From Stutzerimonas azotifigens DSM 17556 (GTDB lineage: Bacteria; Pseudomonadota; Gammaproteobacteria; Pseudomonadales; Pseudomonadaceae): 64,000 bases of DNA. The stretch spans positions 108,781-172,780 of the forward strand of contig NZ_KE384412.1 in NCBI RefSeq assembly GCF_000425625.1, given 5' to 3'. The position numbers were made by a program, and so were the translations under genes. This document shows positions 40,276 to 48,628 of this stretch, one piece after another. Below the pieces are notes generated by a model. That model saw nothing but the letters and a program-made list of their open reading frames with translations, searched no databases and was not told the origin of the DNA. Positions within the stretch are counted from its first letter, which is position 1. Every line of letters starts with the position of its first letter.

Positions 40276-40752
40276 ATGAGCTGGCTGGCCGTCATGCTGG
40301 CGGCGTTCGCCTGCTTCGTCCTGGTGTTTCTGATCAAGCAGCGGCAGTTCAGCCACCCCGCCGTGCAGTTTCCCTACGCATTGAAGAACGAGCCGTTCGA
40401 CGAGCACGAGCGGCAACTGCTGGACATGCTGCAGCAGACCGTGGGCGAACGCTTCCTCGTGCTGGCCAAGGTCCGCGTGCTCGACGTGCTGGACATCACC
40501 GCGCTGCCGCGACGCTCGGCCTGGTACCACGCCAACAACCAGGTCAGCGGCCGGCGCTTCGACTTCCTGCTGATCGAACGCGGCCGGCTCCGTCCGGCCT
40601 GCGCGGTCACCCTCGATCGCGGCAGCGATGCCCGCGACGACTTTCTCGCCGAACTGTGCCAGCGCATCGGCCTGCCGCACGTCAGCCTCACCCCGCAGCA
40701 GGCGCAGGCCTATGCGGTGGTACGCGAGTCGATCGAACGGGCACTGACCTGA
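40276..40752 (+). CDS. DUF2726 domain membrane protein
   Basis: This 158-residue protein has one N-terminal transmembrane helix (SWLAVMLAAFACFVLVFLI) and a cytosolic DUF2726 domain (about 38-155) with LDMLQQTVGERFLVLAKVRV, FDFLLIERGRLRPACAVTLD in part and LPHVSLTPQQAQAY. DUF2726 resembles a restriction-endonuclease-like nuclease fold, but catalysis is unproven. ATG 40276 begins the helix; the frame is open upstream without conserved sequence. Confidence 0.8.
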   Translation: MSWLAVMLAAFACFVLVFLIKQRQFSHPAVQFPYALKNEPFDEHERQLLDMLQQTVGERFLVLAKVRVLDVLDITALPRRSAWYHANNQVSGRRFDFLLIERGRLRPACAVTLDRGSDARDDFLAELCQRIGLPHVSLTPQQAQAYAVVRESIERALT

Positions 40753-40798
40753 GCGCGCCGCGGGGTTACACTCCCGCGCCTCCGGCAACCCGACCGCC

Positions 40799-41839
40799 AT
40801 GGATTTGAAAGCCGCCGTTTCTCGCCTGTACGCCCTCGTCGCCCGCCTGGTCGCCCGCTATCCCGGGGTGATCGCGCTGTTCGGCTTCGCCTCCGGCGTG
40901 GCCAGCTTCGTGCTGGTGGACCGCCAGGCCGGGCTGGCCAAGGTGCTGTCGCTGATCATGCTGGTCAGCTGGCTGTGGCTGATCCTGGAAAGCAGTCTGC
41001 GCCGCGCCATCGAGCGCTGGTTCGGCTGGAAGGTGCCGGCGCCGCTGCTGCACTACGCGACCCAGTTGGTGCACCAGGAGACGTTGTTCTTCATCATCCC
41101 GTTCTTCTTCGTCACCACCGCCTGGAACAGCGGACAGGCGCTGTTCACCGGCCTGCTCGGCGCGGCGGCGCTGGTCTCGCTGATCGACCCGCTGTACTAC
41201 CGCTGGCTGGCCCGCCGGCGCTGGCTCTATCTCGGCTTCCACGTACTGACGCTGTTCGCCGTGCTGCTGACCGCGCTGCCGATCATCCTCCACCTGTCCA
41301 CCCCGCAGAGTTACCAGCTGGCGCTCGGCATCGCCGTGCTGCTGGCGCTGCCCAGCCTGGGCGCGCTCTTCCCCGGCGGTGGCTGGCGCCGCGCGCTGTC
41401 GGTGCTGGGGCTGGCGCTGGTGGTCGGGCTCGCCGGCTGGTTCGGCCGCACCTGGGTACCGCCGGCCACCCTGTGGCTGACCGACGTCGCGGTGACCACG
41501 GATTTCGACGGCGCCACGCGCCAGCCCGGCGACAGCCTGGACCAGTTGACCAATGCGCAGCTGCACGCCAACGGGCTCTACGCCTATACCGCGATCAATG
41601 CCCCGCGGGGCCTGAAGGAGCGCATCTACCACGACTGGCTCCACGATGGCCGGCGGGTGGACCGCATCGCGCTGGACATCAACGGCGGCCGCGAAGCCGG
41701 CTACCGCGCCTGGAGCCACAAGCGCAACTTCCCGCGCGACGCGGCTGGCCGCTGGCGCGTGCGGGTGGTCACCGAGGCCGGCCAGATGATCGGCCAGCTG
41801 AGTTTCAGGGTTGCGCCGGACCGTCCATCGCCTCCCTGA
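40799..41839 (+). CDS. DUF5924/DUF2914 membrane protein
   Basis: This 346-residue inner-membrane protein has about seven hydrophobic segments in residues 20-225, then a soluble C-terminal DUF2914-type domain (about 255-335: KERIYHDWLHDGRRVDRIAL and AGRWRVRVVTEAGQMIGQLS). DUF2914 domains occur in envelope proteins of unknown function. MgtC follows in the same direction after 60 bp. Confidence 0.85.
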   Translation: MDLKAAVSRLYALVARLVARYPGVIALFGFASGVASFVLVDRQAGLAKVLSLIMLVSWLWLILESSLRRAIERWFGWKVPAPLLHYATQLVHQETLFFIIPFFFVTTAWNSGQALFTGLLGAAALVSLIDPLYYRWLARRRWLYLGFHVLTLFAVLLTALPIILHLSTPQSYQLALGIAVLLALPSLGALFPGGGWRRALSVLGLALVVGLAGWFGRTWVPPATLWLTDVAVTTDFDGATRQPGDSLDQLTNAQLHANGLYAYTAINAPRGLKERIYHDWLHDGRRVDRIALDINGGREAGYRAWSHKRNFPRDAAGRWRVRVVTEAGQMIGQLSFRVAPDRPSPP

Positions 41840-41899
41840 GCGAACCATACGCGCCAGGCTCGTTCGAAACCGATATGCCCCGAAGCCGAAGGAGGCGTC

Positions 41900-42439
41900 A
41901 TGGACTGGTGGCAGACCCTCACGAGCACGGTGGCTTCGGAGTTCAGCGACCTGAATGATCTGGAAGACACCGTCAGAGTCAGCATCCGGCTGCTGCTGGC
42001 CGCCCTGCTCGGCGGCGTGCTGGGCTACGAGCGCGAGACGAAGGGCAAGTCGGCCGGCTTGCGCACGCACATGCTGGTCTGCGTCGGCGCCTCGCTGTTC
42101 GTCGTCGTGCCGCTGCAGGCCGGGCTGGATCTGGATCAGCTGGCGCGCGTGATCCAGGGGATCGTCACCGGCATCGGCTTTCTCGGCGCCGGCACCATTC
42201 TCAAGGGCAACAGCGTCAGGGATGTCCACGGGCTCACCACCGCCGCGGGCATCTGGTTGACCGCGGCGATCGGCATCGCCTGCGGCCTGGGCCGTGAAGC
42301 CACCGCGGTACTGGCCACCGTGCTGGCGCTCATGGTCCTGATGCTGATGCCGGCGCTCGAGCGGAACGCCGAGCGCACCTATGCACGGCGTAGCGACGAA
42401 GAGCGTGAACGAGGACGGGCACCACCGGACGCGGACTGA
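41900..42439 (+). CDS. MgtC/SapB-family membrane protein
   Basis: This 179-residue protein has the MgtC core: RLLLAALLGGVLGYERE, KSAGLRTHMLVCVGASLF and the GIGFLGAGTILK motif followed by GLTTAAGIWLTAAIGIACG (19 residues). About four transmembrane helices are present, and the C-terminal cytosolic domain of pathogen MgtC is absent. The family is linked to magnesium limitation and F1Fo-ATPase modulation; the substrate is uncertain. GAAGGAGGC gives a good ribosome site. Confidence 0.9.
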   Translation: MDWWQTLTSTVASEFSDLNDLEDTVRVSIRLLLAALLGGVLGYERETKGKSAGLRTHMLVCVGASLFVVVPLQAGLDLDQLARVIQGIVTGIGFLGAGTILKGNSVRDVHGLTTAAGIWLTAAIGIACGLGREATAVLATVLALMVLMLMPALERNAERTYARRSDEERERGRAPPDAD

Positions 42440-42480
42440 TCGGTCCGTCCAGGAACCGAGATTGAAGGGGACGACTCACG

Positions 42481-43794
42481 ATGCGCTATTGGGCGTTGCC
42501 GATGGTCTGCAGTCTCGCCAGCCTTCTCGCCGGCTGCGGCGACATCGCCAAGCTGCCGGTCCAGGCCGGCTACGGCCCGGATCCGGCGTTGCCGAAGCCG
42601 GACAGGAGCCTGATCCCCACGGTCAACATCGCCCCCGCGGTGGGCTGGCCGGACGGACGCCAACCGCAAGCCGCGCCCGGGCTGCGGGTGGAGGCCTTCG
42701 CCCGCGACCTGGACCACCCGCGCTGGCTCTACACCCTGCCCAACGGCGACGTGCTGGTCGCCGAAACCAACGCGCCGCCCAAGCCCGAAGACCAGAAGGG
42801 GCTCACGGGCTGGTTCACGAAGAAGGTCATGGCCCGCGCCGGGGCCGGGGTACCCAGCGCCAACCGCATCGCGCTGCTGCGCGACGCTGACGGCGACGGC
42901 CGGGTCGACCGGCGCACGGTGTTCCTCGAAGGGCTGAATTCGCCGTTCGGCATGGCGCTGGTCGGCGACGACTTCTACGTGGCCAATACCGATGCCCTGC
43001 TGCGCTTTCCCTACCGGGAAGGCGCCACGCGGATCGAGGCCGAAGGCGAGAAGATCGTCGACCTGCCGGCCGGACCGATCAATCGCCACTGGACCAAGAA
43101 CCTGCTCGCCAGCCCGGACGGCACCAGGCTCTACGTCAGCAGCGGCTCGAACAGCAATGTCGCCGAGAACGGCATGCCGGCCGAGGAAAACCGCGCCGCG
43201 ATCCTCGAGGTGGACCTCGAGACCGGGACGCTGCGGCTGTTCGCCTCCGGACTGCGCAACCCCAACGGCATGGCCTGGCAGCCGGACAGCGGTGAACTCT
43301 GGACAGCGGTCAACGAACGCGACGGGATTGGCAGCGACCTGGTGCCCGACTACATGACCTCGGTACAGGACGGCGGCTTCTACGGCTGGCCCTACAGCTA
43401 CTTCGGCCAGCACGTCGACGAGCGCGTGCAGCCACCGCGGCCCGACCTGGTGGCCAGGGCCCTCGTCCCGGACTATGCCCTGGGCCCGCACACCGCCTCG
43501 CTCGGCCTGGCCTTCTACGAAGGCGGGCGGCTGCCGGAGCATTATCGCAACGGGGCTTTCGTCGGCCAGCACGGTTCGTGGAATCGCAAGCCGCACAGCG
43601 GCTACAAGGTGGTCTTCGTGCCCTTCGAGGACGGCGAGCCGAGCGGGCCGGCCGAAGATGTGCTGACCGGTTTCATCAACGAGAACGACGAAGCCATGGG
43701 CCGCCCGGTGGGCGTCGCCGTGGACGGCACCGGCGCGCTGTTGGTGGCCGACGACGTGGGCAATGTGATCTGGCGGGTAACGCCGGCGCAGTGA
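42481..43794 (+). CDS. PQQ-dependent sugar dehydrogenase-like lipoprotein (sorbosone dehydrogenase family)
   Basis: This 437-residue protein has a lipoprotein signal ending LLAGC (Cys19) and a six-bladed beta-propeller of the soluble glucose/sorbosone dehydrogenase type: [20 protein letters not shown] (20 residues), [40 protein letters not shown] and [20 protein letters not shown] (20 residues). It likely works on the outer side of a membrane with PQQ and an electron acceptor. No pqq genes are in the window. AAGGGGAC precedes the ATG. Confidence 0.9.
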   Translation: MRYWALPMVCSLASLLAGCGDIAKLPVQAGYGPDPALPKPDRSLIPTVNIAPAVGWPDGRQPQAAPGLRVEAFARDLDHPRWLYTLPNGDVLVAETNAPPKPEDQKGLTGWFTKKVMARAGAGVPSANRIALLRDADGDGRVDRRTVFLEGLNSPFGMALVGDDFYVANTDALLRFPYREGATRIEAEGEKIVDLPAGPINRHWTKNLLASPDGTRLYVSSGSNSNVAENGMPAEENRAAILEVDLETGTLRLFASGLRNPNGMAWQPDSGELWTAVNERDGIGSDLVPDYMTSVQDGGFYGWPYSYFGQHVDERVQPPRPDLVARALVPDYALGPHTASLGLAFYEGGRLPEHYRNGAFVGQHGSWNRKPHSGYKVVFVPFEDGEPSGPAEDVLTGFINENDEAMGRPVGVAVDGTGALLVADDVGNVIWRVTPAQ

Positions 43795-44118
43795 CAGGGC
43801 GATGCGGGATGGGATGTGCGCCGATCGCGCCTGGAGAGGGCCGGGGGTAAGGGCCGGGGCGCAGGCGTCCCTCATCCGGCCCGGCGGGCCACCTTCTCCC
43901 GGGGGAGAAGGGAAAGGCATGGCGGCGTTGCCTGCAACTTCGAGGCACACCTGTAGGAGCAGGCTCTGCCTGCGACCGATGCTGAGCGCAATACAAGCCA
44001 AAGGCTCGCGGTCGAGACCGCTCCCACACCTGTCTCCACCCGGCGCAGGCCGGGGCCCGGTTGCCCGCGCCAACCATTCCGCCCCTCGCCTGACTACCGG
44101 CCCAGGCCGGCATGACCT
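43795..44118. repeat. 324-bp mosaic of REP-type repeats
   Basis: Four repeat families lie side by side: GGGTAAGGGC/CTCATCCGGCCC...CTTCTCCC...GGGGAGAAGG (about 43838-43915), GTAGGAGCAGG...GCCTGCGACC (43953-43977), a GCGGTCGAGACCGCTCCCAC element (about 44009-44028) and a CGGCGCAGGCCGGGG element (about 44041-44110). No gene is seen. It separates two convergent genes. Confidence 0.65.
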
Positions 44119-44826
44119 TCAGACGATCACCGGCAGGCGCCTCTCCAGGCGGATCTCCTGCGGGCTGATGGCCGCCCCGTAGGCGAGCACCTCGACCCCC
44201 GCGCCCAGCGCGTCGTCCAGCGCGCGACCGTAGGCCGGGTCGATCTCCACCGCCGGGCGCACCGCCTCGACGCCGGTCAGGTTCACGCAATACAGCTGCA
44301 CCGCCCGCACCCCGGCGCGCGCCAGCGCCGCCAGTTCGCGCAGGTGCCGCGCACCGCGGGCGGTGACGGCGTCGGGAAAGGCCGCCACGCCTCCTTCGGG
44401 GAACCCCAGCGTCACGCTCTTCACCTCGACGTAGGCCGCACCGTGTGGATACTCCAGGCGGAAGTCGGCGCGGCTGTTCTCCTCGCCGTAGGCCACCTCC
44501 CGCCGGAGTCCGGTGAAGCCGGCCAGCTCGACGATCGTCCCGTCGCGCAGCGCCTCCTCGACCAGCGGGTTGGCGCGCGCGGTGTTGACGCACGCCAGGC
44601 GCCCGTGCGGGGTTTCCACCAGTTCCCAGGTGCCGGCCAGCTTGCGCTTCGGGTCGTTCGTACGGCTGAACCACACCCGCGCGCCCTCGCCCATGCAGTG
44701 CAGCATCGAGCCTGTGTTCGGGCAGTGAATGCACAATGCCTCGCCCTCGGCGGTCAGCACGTCGGCGAAGAAGCGCTTGTAGCGCCTGACCAGCCGCCCC
44801 TCCTCCAGTGCCTGCGGATAGCGCAT
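44119..44826 (-). CDS. sfsA: DNA/RNA nuclease SfsA
   Basis: This 235-residue protein is SfsA, a family first named for maltose metabolism in E. coli and now assigned to OB-fold plus PD-(D/E)XK-like nucleases. Motifs include [38 protein letters not shown] in part ([15 protein letters not shown]), SRADFRLEY and the [11 protein letters not shown] catalytic segment, followed by [16 protein letters not shown]. The ATG at 44826 overlaps the TGA of the upstream aminotransferase (ATGA), implying coupled translation. Confidence 0.95.
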   Translation of the reverse strand: MRYPQALEEGRLVRRYKRFFADVLTAEGEALCIHCPNTGSMLHCMGEGARVWFSRTNDPKRKLAGTWELVETPHGRLACVNTARANPLVEEALRDGTIVELAGFTGLRREVAYGEENSRADFRLEYPHGAAYVEVKSVTLGFPEGGVAAFPDAVTARGARHLRELAALARAGVRAVQLYCVNLTGVEAVRPAVEIDPAYGRALDDALGAGVEVLAYGAAISPQEIRLERRLPVIV

Positions 44827-45998
44827 CAGGGCCGCCAGCTCGCCAGCCCGCGGGCGATGCGCTCGACCGCCTGCTCCAGGCGCGGCAGGTCCTGCGTATA
44901 GGCGAAGCGCACGTGGTGGCCGGCCAGGTGCCGGCCGAAATCCAGGCCGGGGGTGAAGGCCACGTGCTCGGTTTCCAGGAAGTGCCGGCAGAAGGCGAAG
45001 GCGTCGCCACCGAAGGCGCTGATGTCCGCATATAGATAGAAGGCGCCCTGCGGCTCCACGGCGATGCGGAAGCCGAGCTCGCGCAGGGCCGGCAGCAGGA
45101 AGTCGCGGCGCCGCGCGAAGGCCGCCCGGCGCTCCTCGAGGATTTCCAGGGTAGCGGGCTCGAAGCAAGCCAGCGCGGCGTGCTGGGCCATCGAGGAAGC
45201 GCTGATGTAGAGGTTCTGCGCCAGCTTCTCCAGATCGGCGACCGCTCCGGCCGGCGCCACCAGCCAGCCCAGGCGCCAGCCGGTCATGCCGAAATACTTG
45301 GAAAAGGAATTGAGCACGAAGGCGGCGTCGTCCACCTCGAGCACGCTGGCGGCATCCACGCCGTAGGTCAGCCCATGGTAGATCTCGTCGACCACCAGGT
45401 GGCCGCCGCGCGTCTCGAGCGCCTGCGACAGCGCGGCCAGCTCGTCGCGATCGAGCAGCGTGCCGGTGGGGTTGGCCGGCGAGGCGACCAGCGCGCCGAC
45501 GCTCTGCGCATTCCAGTGCCGCTCGACCAGCGCCGGCGTCAGCTGATAGCGCTCGGCCGGCCCCACCGGCACCAGCTGCGCCTCGCCCTCGACCAGGCGC
45601 AGGAAATGGCGGTTGCACGGATAGCCCGGGTCGGCCAGCAGCCAGTGGCGGCCGGGATCGACCAGCAGGCTGCTGGCCAGCAGCAGCGCGCCGGAGCCGC
45701 CGGGAGTGACGAGGATGCGTTCGGGGTCGACGCTCAGCCCGTAGCGACTGGCATAAAAACCGGCGATGGCCTCGCGCAGCTGCGGCAGACCGCGCGCGGC
45801 GGTGTAGCGGGTATGGCCGGCAGCCAGGGCGGCCTGCCCGGCGGCGACGATGGGCGCGGCCGTGGTGAAATCCGGCTCGCCGATCTCCAGGTGGATGACG
45901 TCGTGCCCCTGCGCCTGCAGCTCGTTGGCGCGGGCCAGCAGGGCCATGACGTGGAAGGGTTCGATCGCACCGCTGCGCGCGCTGTAGGTGGGGGTCAT
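44826..45998 (-). CDS. PLP-dependent class I/II aminotransferase
   Basis: This 390-residue enzyme has the fold type I aminotransferase features: [24 protein letters not shown], the [12 protein letters not shown] loop, [10 protein letters not shown] and the PLP lysine in [16 protein letters not shown] (16 residues). It is close to aspartate/alanine aminotransferase-like proteins found upstream of sfsA in Pseudomonas; amino donor and acceptor cannot be read. It is divergent from dksA with a 266-bp spacer. Confidence 0.92.
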   Translation of the reverse strand: MTPTYSARSGAIEPFHVMALLARANELQAQGHDVIHLEIGEPDFTTAAPIVAAGQAALAAGHTRYTAARGLPQLREAIAGFYASRYGLSVDPERILVTPGGSGALLLASSLLVDPGRHWLLADPGYPCNRHFLRLVEGEAQLVPVGPAERYQLTPALVERHWNAQSVGALVASPANPTGTLLDRDELAALSQALETRGGHLVVDEIYHGLTYGVDAASVLEVDDAAFVLNSFSKYFGMTGWRLGWLVAPAGAVADLEKLAQNLYISASSMAQHAALACFEPATLEILEERRAAFARRRDFLLPALRELGFRIAVEPQGAFYLYADISAFGGDAFAFCRHFLETEHVAFTPGLDFGRHLAGHHVRFAYTQDLPRLEQAVERIARGLASWRP

Positions 45999-46264
45999 GG
46001 GGCGCTTCCGGCAAAAGCGCGAATTCTATCAGGCAGGCCCGTTCGTACCCACCGACAGAATGATTTCGCTGCGCCAGGGTCCTAGTGCCACGGCTGACGA
46101 AAAGCCTGAAGTAGCGGTTCCGAACAAGGCTGCGGGGCTTGACCGCCGGGAGTAGCGCACCCCGGACGGTTCTGGTAATTTCGCCCGCTTGCAGCCGCAG
46201 GGCCGGCCCGGGCCGGCAAGGGACCTTGAACCTGCGCAATGGACATAGCGAGAGGCGGACATCC

Positions 46265-46711
46265 ATGCCCATCACCAAGACGACACAAACGAGCAACCAA
46301 CTGGTCCGTGGCTTCCAGCCCTACGAGGAAACCAAGGGCGAGGAATACATGAGCGAGCGGATGCGCGCTCACTTCACCGCCATCCTCAACAAGTGGAAGC
46401 AGGAGCTGATGGAAGAGGTCGACCGCACCGTCCACCACATGCAGGACGAAGCGGCGAACTTCCCGGATCCGGCCGACCGTGCCAGCCAGGAAGAAGAATT
46501 CAGCCTCGAACTGCGGGCCCGTGACCGCGAGCGCAAGCTGATCAAGAAGATCGACGAAACCCTGCAGATGATCGAGGACAACGAGTACGGCTGGTGCGAG
46601 TCGTGCGGCGTCGAGATCGGCATTCGCCGCCTGGAGGCCCGCCCCACCGCCAGCCTGTGCATCGACTGCAAGACCCTGGCCGAGATCAAGGAAAAACAGC
46701 TCGGTTCCTGA
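46265..46711 (+). CDS. dksA: RNA polymerase-binding transcription factor DksA
   Basis: DksA enters the RNA polymerase secondary channel and works with ppGpp to reset transcription in the stringent response. At 148 residues it has the coiled-coil domain ([40 protein letters not shown] with the two tip aspartates DPAD), and a zinc finger (CESCGVEI and CIDC, four cysteines). ATG 46265 is preceded by GAGGCGGA; the open frame upstream to 46139 is a non-conserved extension. gluQ follows, separated by a terminator. Confidence 0.97.
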   Translation: MPITKTTQTSNQLVRGFQPYEETKGEEYMSERMRAHFTAILNKWKQELMEEVDRTVHHMQDEAANFPDPADRASQEEEFSLELRARDRERKLIKKIDETLQMIEDNEYGWCESCGVEIGIRRLEARPTASLCIDCKTLAEIKEKQLGS

Positions 46712-46717
46712 TCCTGA

Positions 46718-46745
46718 CGGGGCGCTTCGGCGCCCCGCTTCGTTT
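46718..46745 (+). terminator. Terminator/attenuator between dksA and gluQ
   Basis: CGGGGCGC (46718-46725) and GCGCCCCG (46730-46737) form a perfect 8-bp stem with a TTCG loop, followed by CTTCGTTTCC. It lies wholly within the 44-bp dksA-gluQ gap, so gluQ expression would depend on read-through, as described in enterobacteria. Confidence 0.75.
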
Positions 46746-46755
46746 CCGACGTCCG

Positions 46756-47679
46756 ATGACTTCCCCGTTCGCCGTCCCCACCGAAGCCCGTGCATCCGCA
46801 GGCGCCTACGTCGGCCGCTTCGCTCCCACCCCCAGCGGCTACCTGCACTTCGGCTCGCTGGTCGCCGCCCTCGCCTCCTACCTCGATGCCCGCGCCGTCG
46901 GCGGCCGCTGGCTGGTGCGCATGGAAGACCTCGACCCGCCACGCGAGATGCCCGGCGCGCAGGCGGCGATCCTGCAGACGCTGGAGGCCTACGGCCTGAC
47001 CTGGGACGGCGAGGTCGCGCGCCAGAGCGAGCGCCATGCGGTCTACCGGCAGGCCGTCGAATGGCTGCTGGACAACCGCCTGGCCTACCCCTGCACCTGT
47101 TCGCGCAAGGACCTGGCCACCTACCCGGGCGCCTATCCCGGCTTCTGCCGCGACGCCGGGCATCCGCTGCAGGATGCGGCCATCCGCCTGCGCGTGCCGG
47201 ATCGCGAATACGGCTTCGTCGACCGCGTGCAGGGCCGTTATGTCCAACACCTGGGAATGGATGTCGGCGACTTCGTCATCCGCCGCCGCGACGGCCTGTT
47301 CGCCTACCAGCTGGCGGTGGTGCTGGACGACGCCTGGCAGGGCATCACCGACGTGGTGCGCGGCGCCGACCTGCTCGACTCGACCCCGCGCCAGCTCTAC
47401 CTGCAGGAACTGCTCGGGCTGCCGCAGCCGCGCTACCTGCACCTGCCGCTGCTGATCCAGCCGGACGGCCACAAGCTCGGCAAGCGTTACCGTTCGCCGC
47501 CGCTGCAGCCGCAGGAGGCCGGCCCGCTGCTACTACGCGCCCTGCGTGCCCTCGGCCAGCGGCCGGACCCGGCGCTGGCCGGCGAACGGCCCCCGGCGAT
47601 CCTGGAATGGGCGGGACGTCATTGGAATGCCGAGCGCATCCCGTGCACCCTCACCCTGGCCGAGGCGCAGTTGCGCTGA
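46756..47679 (+). CDS. gluQ: Glutamyl-Q tRNA(Asp) synthetase
   Basis: GluQ-RS activates glutamate without tRNA and attaches it to queuosine in the anticodon of tRNA-Asp. It is a truncated GluRS lacking the anticodon-binding domain; 307 residues fits. Visible are RFAPTPSGYLHFGSLVAALAS (given as APTPSGYLHFGSLV, HIGH-type), EDLDPPR, the zinc cysteines CTCSRKDL and YPGFCR, and the KLGKR motif in place of KMSKS. ATG 46756 lies 44 bp after dksA. Confidence 0.95.
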   Translation: MTSPFAVPTEARASAGAYVGRFAPTPSGYLHFGSLVAALASYLDARAVGGRWLVRMEDLDPPREMPGAQAAILQTLEAYGLTWDGEVARQSERHAVYRQAVEWLLDNRLAYPCTCSRKDLATYPGAYPGFCRDAGHPLQDAAIRLRVPDREYGFVDRVQGRYVQHLGMDVGDFVIRRRDGLFAYQLAVVLDDAWQGITDVVRGADLLDSTPRQLYLQELLGLPQPRYLHLPLLIQPDGHKLGKRYRSPPLQPQEAGPLLLRALRALGQRPDPALAGERPPAILEWAGRHWNAERIPCTLTLAEAQLR

Positions 47680-48451
47680 TTCGACCGACGCCGTACCTGC
47701 AGGAGCAGGCTCTGCTTGCGACCCTGGCGCCAGGCCCATTCCCGCCGGGCCTGGCAGGTACGGTGGCATTCGCGAGCAAAGCTCGCTCCTACAGAAAAGC
47801 GCCTCCGACAACGCCTGCGACCCTGATGCCAGGCCCACCCCCGCCGGGGCCTCGCAGGTACGGTGGCATTCGCGAGCAGAGCTCGCTCCTACAAAAGAGC
47901 CTCCGACATGCCTGCTGTAGGAGCAGGCTCTGCCTGCGACCCCGGGGCCAGACCCATCCCCCGCCGGGGCCTGGCAGGTACGGTGGCATTCGCGAGCAGA
48001 GCTCGCTCCTACAAAAGCGCCTCCGACATGCCTGTTGTAGGAGCAGGCTCTGCCTGCGACCCCGGGGCCAGACCCATCCCCCGTCGGGGCATGGCAGGCA
48101 GGGCGGCATTCGCGAGCAGAGCTCGCTCCTACAGAAAAGCGCCTCCGACAACGCCTGCGACCCTGGCGCCAGGCCCATCCCCGCCGGGGCCTGGCAGGCA
48201 CGGTGGCATTCGCGAGCAGAGCTCGCTCCTACAAAAGCGCCTCCGATAACGCCTGCGACGTGGGCTGCAGACAGCGCCAGGCTGCCGCCGGATAGCTCCC
48301 TCTCCCTACGGGAGAGGGCTGGGGTGAGGGCCGTGCACGAAATCCCGAGCCAGCCGACCGCCGACCGCTTTCCCGCCACCAATCGCACCGCGGCTTTTGA
48401 CGCGCGCCGGCTTCCATTACCATCGCCTGCACTTCCCACACGAGATCCGGC
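47680..48451. repeat. 772-bp intergenic region with a tandem REP array
   Basis: Five copies of a 24-base palindrome core, TTCGCGAGCA(G/A)AGCTCGCTCC followed by TAC, lie at 47769, 47869, 47989, 48109 and 48209, spaced 100, 120, 120 and 100 bp. A GTAGGAGCAGGCTCTGCCTGCGACC-type element (given in parts, 25 bases) occurs at 47699, 47917 and 48037. The 120-bp units differ from the 100-bp units mainly by about 20 bp that lie between two GCCTG direct repeats. A CTCTCCC...GGGAGAGGGC palindrome is at about 48298-48318. No gene before cbrX is credible. Confidence 0.8.
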
Positions 48452-48628
48452 ATGTACATCTACCGACTGGTGCTGCTCCTGGTGGTCGGGATCTACCTGT
48501 TCTCGCCCGCGATCATGGACTGGTGGGTCGACCCCAACGGCGCCTGGTATCGGCCCTACCTGCTGTGGCTGATCCTCATCGTGGTGACCTTCATCCTGCA
48601 GAGCCAGCGCGATGCCGACGAGCTTTGA
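48452..48628 (+). CDS. cbrX: CbrX small membrane protein, overlapping cbrA
   Basis: This 58-residue reading frame has two hydrophobic segments: residues 3-22 (start MYIYRLVLLLVVGIYLFSP) and about 37-49 (LLWLILIVVTFIL), with WWVDPNGAWYRPY between them and a polar end QSQRDADEL. Its TGA (48626-48628) lies 17 bp inside cbrA, whose ATG is at 48612. A small gene at this position, cbrX, is known in Pseudomonas putida to be co-transcribed with cbrA and to influence its translation; I assign the name by position and size. No strong ribosome site precedes ATG 48452. Confidence 0.8.
   Translation: MYIYRLVLLLVVGIYLFSPAIMDWWVDPNGAWYRPYLLWLILIVVTFILQSQRDADEL

Noticed and set aside
44826-46296. A long in-frame extension of sfsA to 725 codons
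   Set aside because: It overlaps the aminotransferase gene in another frame. The ATGA overlap at 44826 and the normal 235-residue SfsA length set the real start.
47769-48232. Regular palindromic repeats as a CRISPR array
   Set aside because: Unit length is 100-120 bp and the intervening sequence is itself repeated, not unique spacers; no cas genes are present. It is a REP-type array.
47789-48439. A 216-codon minus-strand frame in the REP array
   Set aside because: The product is repetitive (CRSELCSRMPPY repeated) because the DNA is repetitive; it has no start signal or domain.
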